Shown piece by piece: positions 8,510-18,797 of a stretch of 21,563 nucleotides of DNA. Each line of letters begins with the position of its first letter. The first letter of the stretch is position 1. The DNA comes from Phallusia fumigata. Lineage: Eukaryota; Chordata; Ascidiacea; Phlebobranchia; Ascidiidae. Where the stretch lies: assembly GCA_008931825.1 (NCBI GenBank), contig QXVZ01012399.1, positions 1 through 21,563 on the forward strand, given 5' to 3'. The position numbers and the translations under genes are program-made. The notes beneath the pieces are model-generated. The model was given only the letters and a program-made list of their open reading frames with translations, ran no database searches and was not told the DNA's origin.

Positions 8510-8990
8510 TTTGGGATTTGATTTATCGTCAGCATTCGCTCCGTTGTAAAAGTGGCCAGTTGCACAACACAACACAAAAAATATCAGTTTTGGGCCTTCA
8601 TTTATCGTCAGCATTCGCTGCGTTTTGAAATTATCGTCAGCCATCGCTGCGTTTTAAAAGGGGCCAAATGCACAACACAACAAATATCAGTTTTGGGCCT
8701 TCATTTATCGTCAGCATTCGCTGCGTTGTAAAAGTGGCCAGTTGCACAACACAACACAAAAAATATCAGTTTTGGGCCTTCATTTATCGTCAGCATTCGC
8801 TGCGTTTTAAAATTATCGTCAGCCATCGCTGCGTTTTGAAAGGGGCCAAATGCACAACACAAAAAATATCAGTTTTGGGCCTTCATTTATCGTCAGCATT
8901 CGCTGCGTTTTAAAAAGGGATCAAATACCCAAAATAATTCAAAAAATTGGAGGCTTCATTAATTTATCGTCAGCTGTTGCTACGTTTTAA
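8510..8990. repeat. Satellite with 182-bp higher-order structure
   Basis: Blocks of 79, 29 and 74 bp (starting 8543, 8622 and 8651) repeat in the same order at 8725, 8804 and 8833. This gives a 182-bp higher-order unit present twice, plus degenerate flanks. All blocks share TTATCGTCAGCATTCGCTGC. The 79- and 74-bp blocks also share TATCAGTTTTGGGCCTTCA. Apart from a few substitutions the two higher-order copies are nearly identical, so the amplification is recent. Confidence 0.92.
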
Positions 8991-9059
8991 AGAGGCAAAC
9001 TTAGTCTTATAATCTAAAACCCATAAAACTGTACACAACTACCTCGTTTTCTTTTTTAG

Positions 9060-9558
9060 TTGTTTCTGTATTGCTGGTGGACGCTGTAAGTACTGTGTTA
9101 AAGAGCCTTTCCTTCATCGTCACTGGCGTTTACTGCACTTGTGCATTACACACTAACTGCGCTACAAATTTCTGGTATAGTTGCATCACGCTGGGTCTCT
9201 AACCTCAAATATTAACCAAACTGTGCAGCTTTCCTCAATACCGTCTGTGTGGCTAGGCCGTGCACTGCCCAACACACAAAACGCAGCTGCAGTGTTCAAC
9301 GACCAGGTATCGGGGGTCAGGGGGTGGTTGCGCAAGTTAACGCTGAAGGGATTGCCGAAAGTTGGAACTCGAGATTCCAACAGTTGGCAAGTTCGCCGGT
9401 ACCAGAATCGAACAACACTACAAACTGCTCAATATTTAGAAAAACAGCAGTTTGACTAATCCTGCTACTGACTTAACAATAAACTGACTTTCACATTGCA
9501 GCTGGAACTTAAGAACTGTAACATAAAACTGGCCCGTGTTGTCCTAACAGCTGTCTGA
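9060..9558 (+). CDS. Candidate three-exon gene 3' part, unknown product
   Basis: I do not recognise the product. Exon 9060-9085 (26 nt) follows a T-rich tract (CTTTTTTAG) and ends at donor GTAAGTACT. Exon 9181-9306 follows CTGGTATAG and ends CAG|GTATCG. Exon 9502-9558 follows TTCACATTGCAG and ends at TGA. Both junctions are phase 0 and the frame is continuous. The middle exon is rich in Ser, Asn and Gln (SLTSNINQTVQLSS). The last encodes LELKNCNIKLARVVLTAV. AATAAA lies at 9630-9635. If the second intron is retained, the middle exon runs to TAA at 9457-9459. No upstream exon was found; the satellite lies directly 5'. Confidence 0.35.
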
Positions 9559-9629
9559 GTGATTTCTTTCTTGCCACGGTGCTTTTAACTTCGTTTAATC
9601 TGCATTGCGAAGGTTTGCATAAACAGATA

Positions 9630-9635
9630 AATAAA
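9630..9635 (+). terminator. Poly(A) signal AATAAA
   Basis: A canonical hexamer 72 bp after the stop at 9556-9558 of the plus-strand candidate gene. Confidence 0.35.
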
Positions 9636-10075
9636 CTCGACTTACCCTTTACCTTAAACCTGACGAAGCTATGGCCTTATGCTGTAAACCTTACTAATAT
9701 CTGCAATGTTCTGAAACTTAATAAACAGCAAAGTGACTTTTTTTTAACTGAAAATTAAATCAGTACTCGGCTGCTTCTGTCGCACAAAAAACTGTTGTCA
9801 CCTAACACTTAGAATAACGTCATTAACTCACATATACTGAGTGTACCTAAACATTTTACACTTCCTGAAAGGCATCCTAAATGTGCCAGGATAATTCATT
9901 CTGCGTTCCTGACAACTGAGTATAAAAACTGCACTGCACCTTGACTAGCCTTGTCTGAAGACACTGGTTTCGCGCTGTGCTGAGATTATAAAAACTCATT
10001 GTAAACTTAGAAATACGTTTAGTATCTAAACAATTACTATTGATCTGCCTCGCTGCCTTAACCTGGGTTAAAATA
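9636..10075. other. Stretch without a supportable gene
   Basis: AT-rich intergenic or intronic sequence. A minus-strand open frame (9877-10209) overlaps it, but its composition is unremarkable and the alternative frame at 10076-10191 reads better. Confidence 0.4.
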
Positions 10076-10191
10076 TTAAAAACGCGTCGCGGTACAATGA
10101 ACAGCAAAAGAGTCCAACGCAAAATCCTCATTGGGAGCGCCGGCCAGAGAGTGAGTTGTCCAAGATGAAGCGGTGATGCACACAAGGTCAT
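10076..10191 (-). CDS. Candidate terminal exon, unknown product
   Basis: I do not recognise the product. An acceptor (CCTGTTGTCAACAG) opens a phase-1 exon of 37 codons ending at TAA 10078-10076. The peptide starts DLVCITASSWTTHSLAG and ends FAVHCTATRF, with mixed composition that reads as coding. No AATAAA was checked out with confidence on this strand. It could belong with the ankyrin-like exon at 11539-11617, but the phases do not join directly (that exon ends in phase 2), so an intervening exon would be needed. Confidence 0.33.
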
Positions 10192-10313
10192 CTGTTGACA
10201 ACAGGTCAACGTTCAGTTTAAACGTATCCCTAATTTGTTGTCTGGTACATAAGGACTAGAGTATTGATGTTTTAATAGGCAAAAACTATTGCGTAACAGG
10301 CCCAAGCGACAGA

Positions 10314-10552
10314 GCCCTGCCACCAGAGGCGCTGTTGTTCAGCACGTGATAGGTTAAAGCGGCGCAGGTGGAGATTGGTTTGTCAGCTATGGCGCGCGAG
10401 CTGACAATCAAGGTGTGGTATGCGAGCAATCAGGATCCGCGCTCATTGCAATTTATGCAAACTGATTAGGGAATTGGAATGCCCGCGCAATTTTTTCGCG
10501 TACGCCACGGTCGTATTTTTAGAGCACGTGTTAAAAAAATTAAAATGGCGTA
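10314..10552 (+). repeat. Diverged repeat, copy 1, with CACGTG at both ends
   Basis: This aligns with 10938-11157 at very roughly 70% identity by eye. Shared blocks include GGCGCTGTTGTT, AAAGCGGCGCAGG, CAATCAAGGTG and CACGTGTTAA. Perfect E-boxes (CACGTG) lie at 10343-10348 and 10525-10530. The segment is GC- and CpG-richer than its surroundings. It could be an old dispersed element or a duplicated regulatory block. Confidence 0.6.
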
Positions 10553-10937
10553 GCTGATGTTGCACACAATGTTGCGCTAATCAGCTGCGATGCGTTAAGC
10601 TTAGCTAAATAAAAACATATTTTGCACACATAGCTAATTGGTTTAGCAGTTTGTTTTAAATGATAACTTTTTTTGGAAAAAACATGCTTATGAATTTGAA
10701 AACAATTATTTGCAAGTTACTTACCGGTACTTAAGGTAAAAATGCAAACCAAGTCGGACAACTTTCTACGATTAAACAGTTTGAAAATGCAAAACATTTC
10801 TAAACTGTTACTTCTACATGAGTACGATGTGGCAAGTAATATCAGAACGCACCAGAATGGTATTAAAAAACCTTGCGGCTAAAGTAACAACTGCCAAGTT
10901 ACCAAACGAATTCCGCCCCGTTTTGCTTCGTTCGCGC

Positions 10938-11157
10938 GCCCTACCACCAAAGGCGCTGTTGTTTACCACGTGGAAGGTAAAAGCGGCGCAGGGACATAGT
11001 TCAACTGTGGCGAGCGACAAGTTGGCAATCAAGGTGCGGCATGCCAGCAATTTGCAATCTACGCGAGCTGCTTAAGGAATCGAAATGTCGCGCAAATTTT
11101 TCACACACACCACGGTATCATCTTTGGAACACGTGTTAAGTAAATTGGAAATTGCGC
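10938..11157 (+). repeat. Diverged repeat, copy 2, with CACGTG at both ends
   Basis: Second member of the pair above. E-boxes lie at 10967-10972 and 11130-11135, in the same relative places. Both copies carry CCACCA(G/A)AGGCGCTG just before the first E-box. Short open frames cross this copy on both strands, but copy 1 breaks the plus-strand frame with stops, so I do not call a gene here. Confidence 0.6.
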
Positions 11158-11538
11158 AACTGCTCTTGCAGACAATGGCAGCAAGGTTTTCCAACGGTTT
11201 GAACATCCACAAACACCGCTACACGCTAATAGCAACATATATTATTAAGGTCTTTCTAAAAATATAACACAACATTTCCACCATACTACATGCACAGCAC
11301 GCACATAAATAAAAATACAACCTACATTAGCGCGGGTTTAAAGCCTACCAGAAACACAACAAAAGGCAACTACACAAGGTCACATTTAGCAACGCTCGTA
11401 TGGTCAAAATATAGTTACAACCTACTAACACTAGTTTTGGTAACGATAAAGGTTTATCATATCATGTTGGTTAAACAAAAGCTGTGTCAAATTGGTCAAA
11501 ATATAAAACGAAAATCACATTTACGCATGCAATCTTAC

Positions 11539-11617
11539 CTTTGTTGCTCTCCAGTGCTGTTCGCCACCTCTGGATCACACTGCAGCACGACATGCTCTAG
11601 CGGCGTTGCACCATCAT
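11539..11617 (-). CDS. Internal exon with ankyrin-repeat-like peptide
   Basis: The segment lies between an acceptor (GACGTATTGCAG) and a consensus donor (CAAAG|GTAAGATTG). It enters in phase 1 and leaves in phase 2. The peptide begins DGATPLEHVVLQCDPEV, which fits the start of an ankyrin repeat (DGxTPLHxA), with Glu where His is usual. Ankyrin repeats mediate protein-protein contacts, but one partial repeat cannot identify the protein. Neighbouring exons of the same gene were not found with confidence. A possible upstream exon at 14036-14097 has good splice sites but is unproven. The exon has high GC relative to its flanks, which supports coding. Confidence 0.5.
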
Positions 11618-11748
11618 CTGCAATACGTCAAGTTTGGTTGAATAAAACCATATATTTTATACACACAGGCAAGAGAGCGATTTAAAAATAACCGTCTGTG
11701 ATAAAAGAATGTAACACAGAAAATGAAGAGTTGCAAAAAACATTTCAG

Positions 11749-12041
11749 GATTCATGAGTTTAAAAATGCATAATATTGACACAAGTGTACAAGCAGGCTT
11801 ACTGCCACCTATTTGTATAATTTTTAACCCTATAAATGGAACCCAAACAAAGTCACCAAGTAACTTAACATCGACTACTTACCAACTTTTAAATGATGCA
11901 ATTCCACCGGTTTCGGATTTTTTTTCGAAAAAGCTTGTTTTGTCTCAGTCAATCTGTGACGAGAGCTTTATCTACAACAAACACGACTACATATCAAGCA
12001 TGAGCAATTGTCTCTATGACGTAAGAAAGAACGCTAGTTGA
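11749..12041 (+). CDS. Candidate exon, unknown product
   Basis: I do not recognise the product. An acceptor (AAAAACATTTCAG) opens a phase-1 exon. An ATG at 11754 is in frame, and the frame stays open to TGA at 12039-12041. A strong donor (GAC|GTAAGAAAG) at 12020/12021 would end an internal exon of 272 bp in phase 0. The peptide (starting MSLKMHNIDTSVQAGLLPPI) has balanced composition with several Cys and no repeats. Alone, a 95-codon frame is within chance for this composition. It lies about 130 bp from the minus-strand ankyrin-like exon, so the two would belong to opposite genes. Confidence 0.3.
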
Positions 12042-13960
12042 GCATTTACAACGAAGCGCTGATCGCCTAAAAATGCGTGTGCATTTGGAAGTGGCCAGAG
12101 CAACGGGGCTCTGTTTCGTCACAGAACAACTGTGCAGCCATTTTTTAGCGTTTTACACTAGTTAACAAGTAATGGTTGTACAACGTTACAAAAAAACAAC
12201 GGTAATGATTAACTTAAATTAACTGCTGTTGAAATCAAAACCTTTTTATATTTTGCCTAATTATTTTTCACATTATTTTTTTCACCATCGTTTAATTTCT
12301 GACAAATCATATTTGTACATTTTTTAACTGATAGCACAAATAACTCCAGCACAAAACAGTTAAAAACTTTTTTTGCAATTAAACAAACGTTAATTGAACA
12401 GCAGTTGTACAGTTTTCTTTTTGACTACAAATTACGAATTGCGTACAAAATATTTAATCAAAAAACGCTTAATAATAATGTATAAAACGACATTGCAAGC
12501 TACAATTCCATGTTTGTTTCTCTCACCTTGTGCTTAACGCGAGACCCTGTTCACGCCTCGGCAGCAGGAACCAGAAGAACTTTTCGCGACGCGCAACTTG
12601 GATTAAAACACCGCGCGCGGCAGTTGCATGTCACGTGATTAGTGACGCACAAGATTCATAGAAACCTGAATCAGTATTGTTTCTGTATGAAAATGCATTG
12701 TTTTGTTCCCATTGGAAAAACATCTTGATCTTTTTTTGAGAGTTTGGTACTAATAATACTTCACTGAATGTACAGCTATTATTTTACTGGTTTAATGTCG
12801 TGTTTTTGCAATTTGTTAATTTTAGTGCAGAAATGTGGAGGAATTAGCATTTCTTTGATATCAGGGAAGCTAGAACACAGTGTATAATGTAATTTGATAA
12901 TGATTCATCTTTTGCGTAGTAAGTTGAATGCAGATTGGCCCAGTACGTGATTGGTGGTGCCCCATAAACGGACCAAATAAGAATTTTATTTTAGCTTACA
13001 AACCTTTGTAGGCCTACATTTTTTGGAAATAATACGTATATAGATAATCATGCTAAGCAGACCGTTTTCACCAAACGGTTGATAATTAAGAAATAAAGTT
13101 TACCCCAATCTAATCTTAGATGAAGTTGCATGAATAAATAAGGTTTGACGAAATATGTGTACCTTATACTCGTACCGATTAATTCTGCATTTAACACAGT
13201 TTTTCTCAGATTTTAAGATTTTCAATAATTTGTACAGTGATCGTTAGTAGCCATTAGTTTGGGGTTTAAATATTGCCTACTCAGAACATTAATTCTTTTT
13301 TCAGGTTCTTACGTGTAAGGGAATATGTTTCATTAACTTTTTCAAATAGGACTGGTTAAAAGACCCTGAGTGACAGAAATCGCCATTCACAAATATTTCG
13401 GCCTGATCCCATGGTTGAGTGATTTAACTTTATTGGTGACCTAAAGAGACTTGTTTACAACAATGTTCAGCTTGGATTTAACATATACTGCAGCCGAATA
13501 ACTGAGGGTGTAGTAATCCCCCTTTTTTAACGAAAGCCGAAATAGCAAAAATTTTTGCGTTATAAAATGACTTTGCGTAAATACATTAGCTTTAACCAAC
13601 TTGTTTCAATCGTATCAGGACTTTGATAAAAGGTGTTGTAAAGAAAATGAAACGAACGTCAAAAAAACTATCTCATAGTAGTTGCAAATTATGAAAACCT
13701 CGACGGTTGCATAACCAACGTTACAAATGTTACAATTTGTCGCAGATTGTTAAATTATTTAAGTTTTAGTCACCTGCTTTTATGTTCCCCCGAATGTAAA
13801 CGACAGAAGACGTAAAATAGAAAAACAGAGAGTAATAGACGACTTGACTTGCAAAGCTAGATCAAGTATTTTGGACTCTGTCAATTCGACCCATAAAGTT
13901 GAAACCAAAAATTGGCACCAGCAGTGGGATATTTCAATGGAAATCTTTGCCACAATGTTA
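12042..13960. other. Long AT-rich stretch without a supportable gene
   Basis: This is mostly AT-rich and full of stops in all frames. A GC-richer patch at about 12538-12650 contains CACGTG at about 12633 and many CpGs, and may be promoter-like. A perfect small hairpin lies at 13071-13089. No convincing exon was seen. Confidence 0.4.
13071..13089. repeat. Short perfect hairpin
   Basis: ACCGTTT and AAACGGT form a 7-bp stem around the loop TCACC. It is flanked by GATAAT-like sequence on both sides. No function is assigned. Confidence 0.35.
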
Positions 13961-15408
13961 GTCTTTGCACAGTAGCCATTTCCTGTTTTTTTTAATAAAA
14001 ATACAAAAATCTTTGCACGGAACTGTGTGGTTTACAGTTCCAGCGGCGTGGTGTCTGGCTATTGTTCGCATACGCACAAAGGAAGCTGCACGTGAGGCTG
14101 CGAGGGAGAGAACTGTCGCTCCTGCACTACCGACCGTGGCGTGCTAAATGGACGGTATTTTTATCCGCGCGAGTTGTGCTTTAAAATCGTATACCATATT
14201 TCTGAACGTAATAAATGTAGAGTTAGACTAACTGCTTTCAGCGATTACCCTGCTTTAAATCTTTTACCAAATAGGTTATCAGTTTGCCTATTGACTGCCT
14301 TTAATTCATATTATCTTACCGGACAGCGGTCCAATTTGACGCAGTTCAAATCGCCTTGCATTAGGCACTGAATGCTTTTCTTCACGGGAAGAAACAGACC
14401 AAACGCACGTGTGAGGTGACGAAACTATGTGAAGTTTCTTCAGCACAAGTGGTCGTCAATTCCAAACACGCACAACGTACAAAATGCGGCAAGTTTTACC
14501 TCACTAGACAACTGGGACTAAACAATCAGTGCGTTCTTTTTGCAAACATCTTATTGGTTGTGTTTTTGATGAGAAAACTTGAATTGTTTAGTTTCCCTTT
14601 ATCCCATATTTTGAACCAAGTGGTAAAAGATATTTGCACTGTGTAGGACTCCATAGGGCACCCGGTTGTAACACTGTGCGTTTCGGGATCTATATATTAC
14701 CTTGAACTGTCACAATGTAACATGCAAAGCGTTTTTTTTTTATTTGGCAATTGTATGGCAAACTGATAGTCGTAGACAAGTACAAAACCAAGCACAATCT
14801 TTTCCATTGAAATTCGAAAAAGGTGGTAACAGACGGGGAGCGTAGGACTGTGAAAAAGATTAAAGATGGGAATTTGGTTTAAACTATAGTTTCCACCACA
14901 AATGAGCGTGTAGGTCCTCGTGGTTATCGCACAAGAGTAATCAAACATTCAAAAAAGCTGTTTTAAATAAAAACCAAGCGACAAACCGCACACCATTTTG
15001 GCAAATAAAAAATGGACATACTCAGGCACATGTAGCGAAACCTCAGAGGCAAGAAAATAATTTCCATTACAATGTACAGCTACGCGAGTTCAACGTTGTT
15101 TACATTTCGGACTTCCCAGATAGTTTTACATCTCGCGCATTTCAGAGCTTCAGAATTCTTTTGTTTTAAAGCCACAGCTCTCACTGACTAAAATCGCACG
15201 AGACAAAAGAAAATAAGGTAAAGCAACGATTCGTAAATTTTTTGTGGCTTATTAAGCGTCACTACTTTTTGAACTTTTGGCGTCACAGCTCAACGTATAG
15301 AGGTGAAACAGTGTAAAAAATCATACAGACTACATATAGGGCAAGGCATTACAACGTTACTGCTGTTTCGAACATAATGGCCGCATTGGCGATAATCGCG
15401 CAACCTGT
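13961..15408. other. Stretch with one weak exon candidate and likely 3' UTR
   Basis: On the minus strand, 14036-14097 lies between a good acceptor (TCTCTCCCTCGCAG) and donor ACT|GTAAAC. It encodes 20 residues (SRAASFVRMRTIARHHAAGT). I rate this below 0.25 because no partner exon fits. The part nearest 15408 is probably the 3' UTR of the mucin-like gene; the first clear AATAAA on the minus strand is at 14739-14744. Short open frames elsewhere are not supported. Confidence 0.35.
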
Positions 15409-16616
15409 TCAGCTCCCTTGAATTACTGCAGCCAGCACAAAGACCAAAGATATCGACAACCAAGTGAACTTAACATCAGGAGCCCTCGATGTTGACACTA
15501 CAAGGTGACTGCTGGTTGAAAAAATATTAAGACGTGGGTTTAGCTGGGGAGTAGTTTTCTTGGCAAAAGCGAGTGACGTTTCGGCTGTAGTGACAGGCGG
15601 CGACGAAGTATTATGTGTTACCACGACAGCAGCGGATGACGTACGAGTGGTTGTCGTTACAGGGTTTGTGGATGTATTTGTTTTAGTGCTTAAATTGGGT
15701 GACGAAGCGGAAGTGACTTCCGAGGATGACGTAGTAGTTGCTTTCTTGACCAAAGGGTTTGTGGTTGTTGCCATGGTTGCTTGGAGTGACTTGGTAACTG
15801 TTGCCACGGAGTCAATTGGTGACGCGAAAGTCGTTGCCATAGCTGCATGACGTTTAGATGTAGTCGTCGTAGCCACAGGTAGTGAAGCAGTGGCTGTTGC
15901 CGTGACCACAGGACTTAGCGTGGTAGTTATTTCTGTGGCATCTGCATATAAAGAGACATTTGTTTTCGTAACTATAGAGCGGGACATAAAAGTTTTCTGC
16001 GTGGCTACAGGTGGTGACGTGGTTGTGGTTGCCGTGGGTACAGTGTGTGACGCAGTCGTTGTTACCATGGCCACAGAGACCAACGTAGTATTTGTCGCTT
16101 CGGCAGCAGGTTGCGAAGTTGTAGTATTCACATTGGCTTCAGACGGAACCGCAGTCGCTGCTGCCATGGCCACAGGAGGTGACGTATTATATGTTGCCGA
16201 GGTATTCGTCAGCGTAACTAGAAGGCGTGGCGCAGCAGTTGTTGCTATGGCCACAGGTGACGTGGTAGTTGTCGCAGTGGGTTCAGAGCGTGGTGTGGTA
16301 AGTGTTGTATTGGTTGCAGGTTGTGATGTAGCAGCTGTCGCCTTGACTACGGGTGGTGGAGTTGTAGTTGTCGCCTGGTCTCCAGTGCGTGACGCAGCAG
16401 TCGTTGCTGTGGCCACAGGACGTGACGTGGTAGCAGTTTTCGAGGCTACAGGTGTAAATTTGGTGGTTGTCACCGTGGTTCCAAGAAATGACGCAGCAGT
16501 TGTTTCTACGGTCACAGAACTTGACGCAGTGGTTTCAGCACTTGTCTCAGCCCCGGTATTGGATGTATAAGTAGTTGTCTCAGCGACAGCTGAAGAACTA
16601 GTCGTGGCAAACATGT
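15409..16616 (-). CDS. Mucin-like Thr-rich terminal exon with GPI-anchor-like C-terminus
   Basis: A single 402-codon open frame ends at TGA 15411-15409, much longer than chance allows. The acceptor (TATGTTGCGGTGTAG) at 16617 opens it in phase 1. The Met at 16614 is therefore probably internal and not a start. Nearly all of it is Thr, Ala, Ser, Val and Pro in tandem 11-residue units (33 bp) of the type VATATTTTSPP, about 30 in number, with scattered NxT/S sequons. Such stretches are densely O-glycosylated stalks in mucins. The last residues (SISLVFVLAAVIQGS) are hydrophobic after a polar spacer, with no basic cytoplasmic tail, which fits a GPI-attachment signal. A cell-surface role is inferred. 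Upstream coding comes from the 21276-21371 exon or others beyond the window. The antisense frame is open only because of this codon use. Confidence 0.85.
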
Positions 16617-16935
16617 CTACACCGCAACATACAAAAACATTAGAGTATTGTTTTTAAAGGGAAAACAAGCTTTTGTTACAACACAATTCCAAAATATCTC
16701 ATCAAAATGTTGCTGACAACCACTCACTTGATGCCAGGTGATAACATTTAGAGCCAAATCACACGCTTTTGAATTACACGCAAATCAACTGATGTTCAAG
16801 GCAACAAAAATATACATGCTGCTCAATGGTTAACAGCCCACACCACAACAACCATGTTGAGATCTGATAAAACTCAAAACAGGTTGTTGTTAGAGTTTCA
16901 AAACAAAAACAGTTTTGAATTGAAATGAATGCACA
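16617..16935. other. Intron-like sequence upstream of the mucin exon
   Basis: AT-rich sequence on the 5' side (minus strand) of the terminal exon, including its polypyrimidine tract and acceptor. Nothing else was seen. Confidence 0.4.
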
Positions 16936-18374
16936 AGGAAAAAAGTTTGAACAAAGAATGGTTTGAAGTAAAAGCCCGTACTGTATTTCGTAAACTAAGC
17001 TGGAATATTACTACAAAGTGGGTACACGGAACTTTATTTACAAGCAAACTGCCAAAACCACAAGGAACTGCAAAAGGGCTCAGCAGCAAAACACAAGTGG
17101 GCGCGCCAATATATAAAACACGTAAAAATGAACGGATGGCAAAACTCATCGACGACGTTAAACAACTGGTAATTTCGTGATGGTTTGTTTCAGGGCCCAT
17201 CTAGTACGCTATCAACTAGATTGCACTTGGCCTTGCGGACTAATGCCACAACACTTATTTGTTTCAACACAGTGACACATACTAAATGGCGAAGCATGTT
17301 AGAAACACCGAACACTTTTTTCATTTGTGTAGTATAGGAAAGGTCGTGAAACTGTGCCAATACTAAGGGGCATGTGCGCACTGATTTAAGAGTACGAAGG
17401 CACTTTTATTTCTGTTCCAGTGCAACGTTGGAGTGCGTTATTTCGAAAGTTTGGCTTTCTCGGAACAAATCAAGTTCAAAGCGAAGATTTAAACCCAAGA
17501 GAGAACAAAAAATAGTAAATACCAAAATTGTTGTCTACTATCCTCTTCCAAAGCAGTAACTTTACCAAGAAAGAGGCACTTTTTGGGGCCAGAGTGTTGG
17601 TATGTCAGTGACGGTGAAGCAAAAGTGCGGGTTAAAATAACTGGTCATCTATTANAGGAAAAAAGTTTGAACAAAGAATGGTTTGAAGTAAAAGCCCGTA
17701 CTGTATTTCGTAAACTAAGCTGGAATATTACTACAAAGTGGGTACACGGAACTTTATTTACAAGCAAACTGCCAAAACCACAAGGAACTGCAAAAGGGCT
17801 CAGCAGCAAAACACAAGTGGGCGCGCCAATATATAAAACACGTAAAAATGAACGGATGGCAAAACTCATCGACGACGTTAAACAACTGGTAATTTCGTGA
17901 TGGTTTGTTTCAGGGCCCATCTAGTACGCTATCAACTAGATTGCACTTGGCCTTGCGGACTAATGCCACAACACTTATTTGTTTCAACACAGTGACACAT
18001 ACTAAATGGCGAAGCATGTTAGAAACACCGAACACTTTTTTCATTTGTGTAGTATAGGAAAGGTCGTGAAACAGTGCCAATACTAAGGGGCATGTGCGCA
18101 CTGATTTAAGCGTACGAAGGCACTTTTATTTCTGTTCCAGTGCAACGTTTGAGTGCGTTATTTCGAAAGTTTGGCTTTCTCGGAACAAATCAAGTTCAAA
18201 GCGAAGATTTAAACCCAAAAGAGAACAAAAAATAGTAAATACCAAAATTGTTGTCTACTATCCTCTTCCAAAGCAGTAACTTTACCAAGAAAGAGACACT
18301 TTTTGGGGCCAGGGTGTTGGTATGTCAGTGACAGTGAAGCAAAAGTGCGGGTTAAAATGACTGGTCATCTATTA
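16936..18374. repeat. Single-N join at 17655 flanked by 719-bp copies
   Basis: 16936-17654 equals 17656-18374 at a fixed offset of 720, with eight substitutions (for example 17353 T/A, 17391 A/C, 17430 G/T, 17593 A/G, 17639 A/G) and no indels. The right copy starts exactly at the N and the left copy ends exactly at it. This is what two overlapping contigs placed end to end would give. Divergence of about 1.1% suits two haplotypes. The true intron of the mucin-like gene is then about 720 bp shorter than shown. Confidence 0.9.
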
Positions 18375-18797
18375 GCCGAAAATTTGAACACCGACAAAAA
18401 AGCTATCAGAGAAAATCGTGTCAAAATTTTAAAAATACAATTTGCAACAACACAATACGTACAAAGCAGCTACAGGTTAAATATGCGTGTCCAATTAAAA
18501 ATCAAACCGTTTGTTAGCCTAAAGCTGGTCCTACAAAGCCCCAAGGAACGTGTCAGAAAGTGGACGTTGCTTTTATCCCCGGCATAACATTTAGAGTGGA
18601 CGCCACGATAATTGTATCGTAAATTTGTACAGTTTCTAAACAAAATCAATAATATAACCTGGCACATTCCAAACAAGAAAGGCAAAAAAGAACAGCTAAG
18701 AAATTTGAGCATATGCTGAGAACTGAACTTTTTACAACAGTAAGGTAGCATTCCAGAACTTAATCGTCTCGACACCAATGAATCAGCAAACCATCTT

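Noticed and set aside
8668..8913. Plus-strand open frame in the satellite
   Set aside because: Translation of the 182-bp repeat only.
10818..11075. Plus-strand ORF of 85 codons starting MSTMWQVISER
   Set aside because: It overlaps repeat copy 2, and the aligned part of copy 1 contains stops. Length is within chance and there is no splice support.
11290..11685. Plus-strand ORF of 131 codons
   Set aside because: About one ORF this long is expected by chance in the window. It runs over the better-supported minus-strand ankyrin-like exon.
14697..14948. Minus-strand ORF of 83 codons
   Set aside because: No flanking splice signals, chance-range length, and it falls in the probable 3' UTR or beyond of the mucin-like gene.
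15890..16570. Plus-strand open frame of 226 codons, and another at 15560-15850
   Set aside because: They are antisense to the mucin-like exon. Thr and Ala codons (ACN, GCN) read backwards give Val/Ala/Gly codons that cannot form stops, so these are shadows.
16929..18587. Plus-strand frames (83, 61 and 94 codons) in and after the 719-bp duplicate
   Set aside because: Where the two haplotype copies differ inside these frames, most changes alter the amino acid, which argues against coding. Lengths are within chance.
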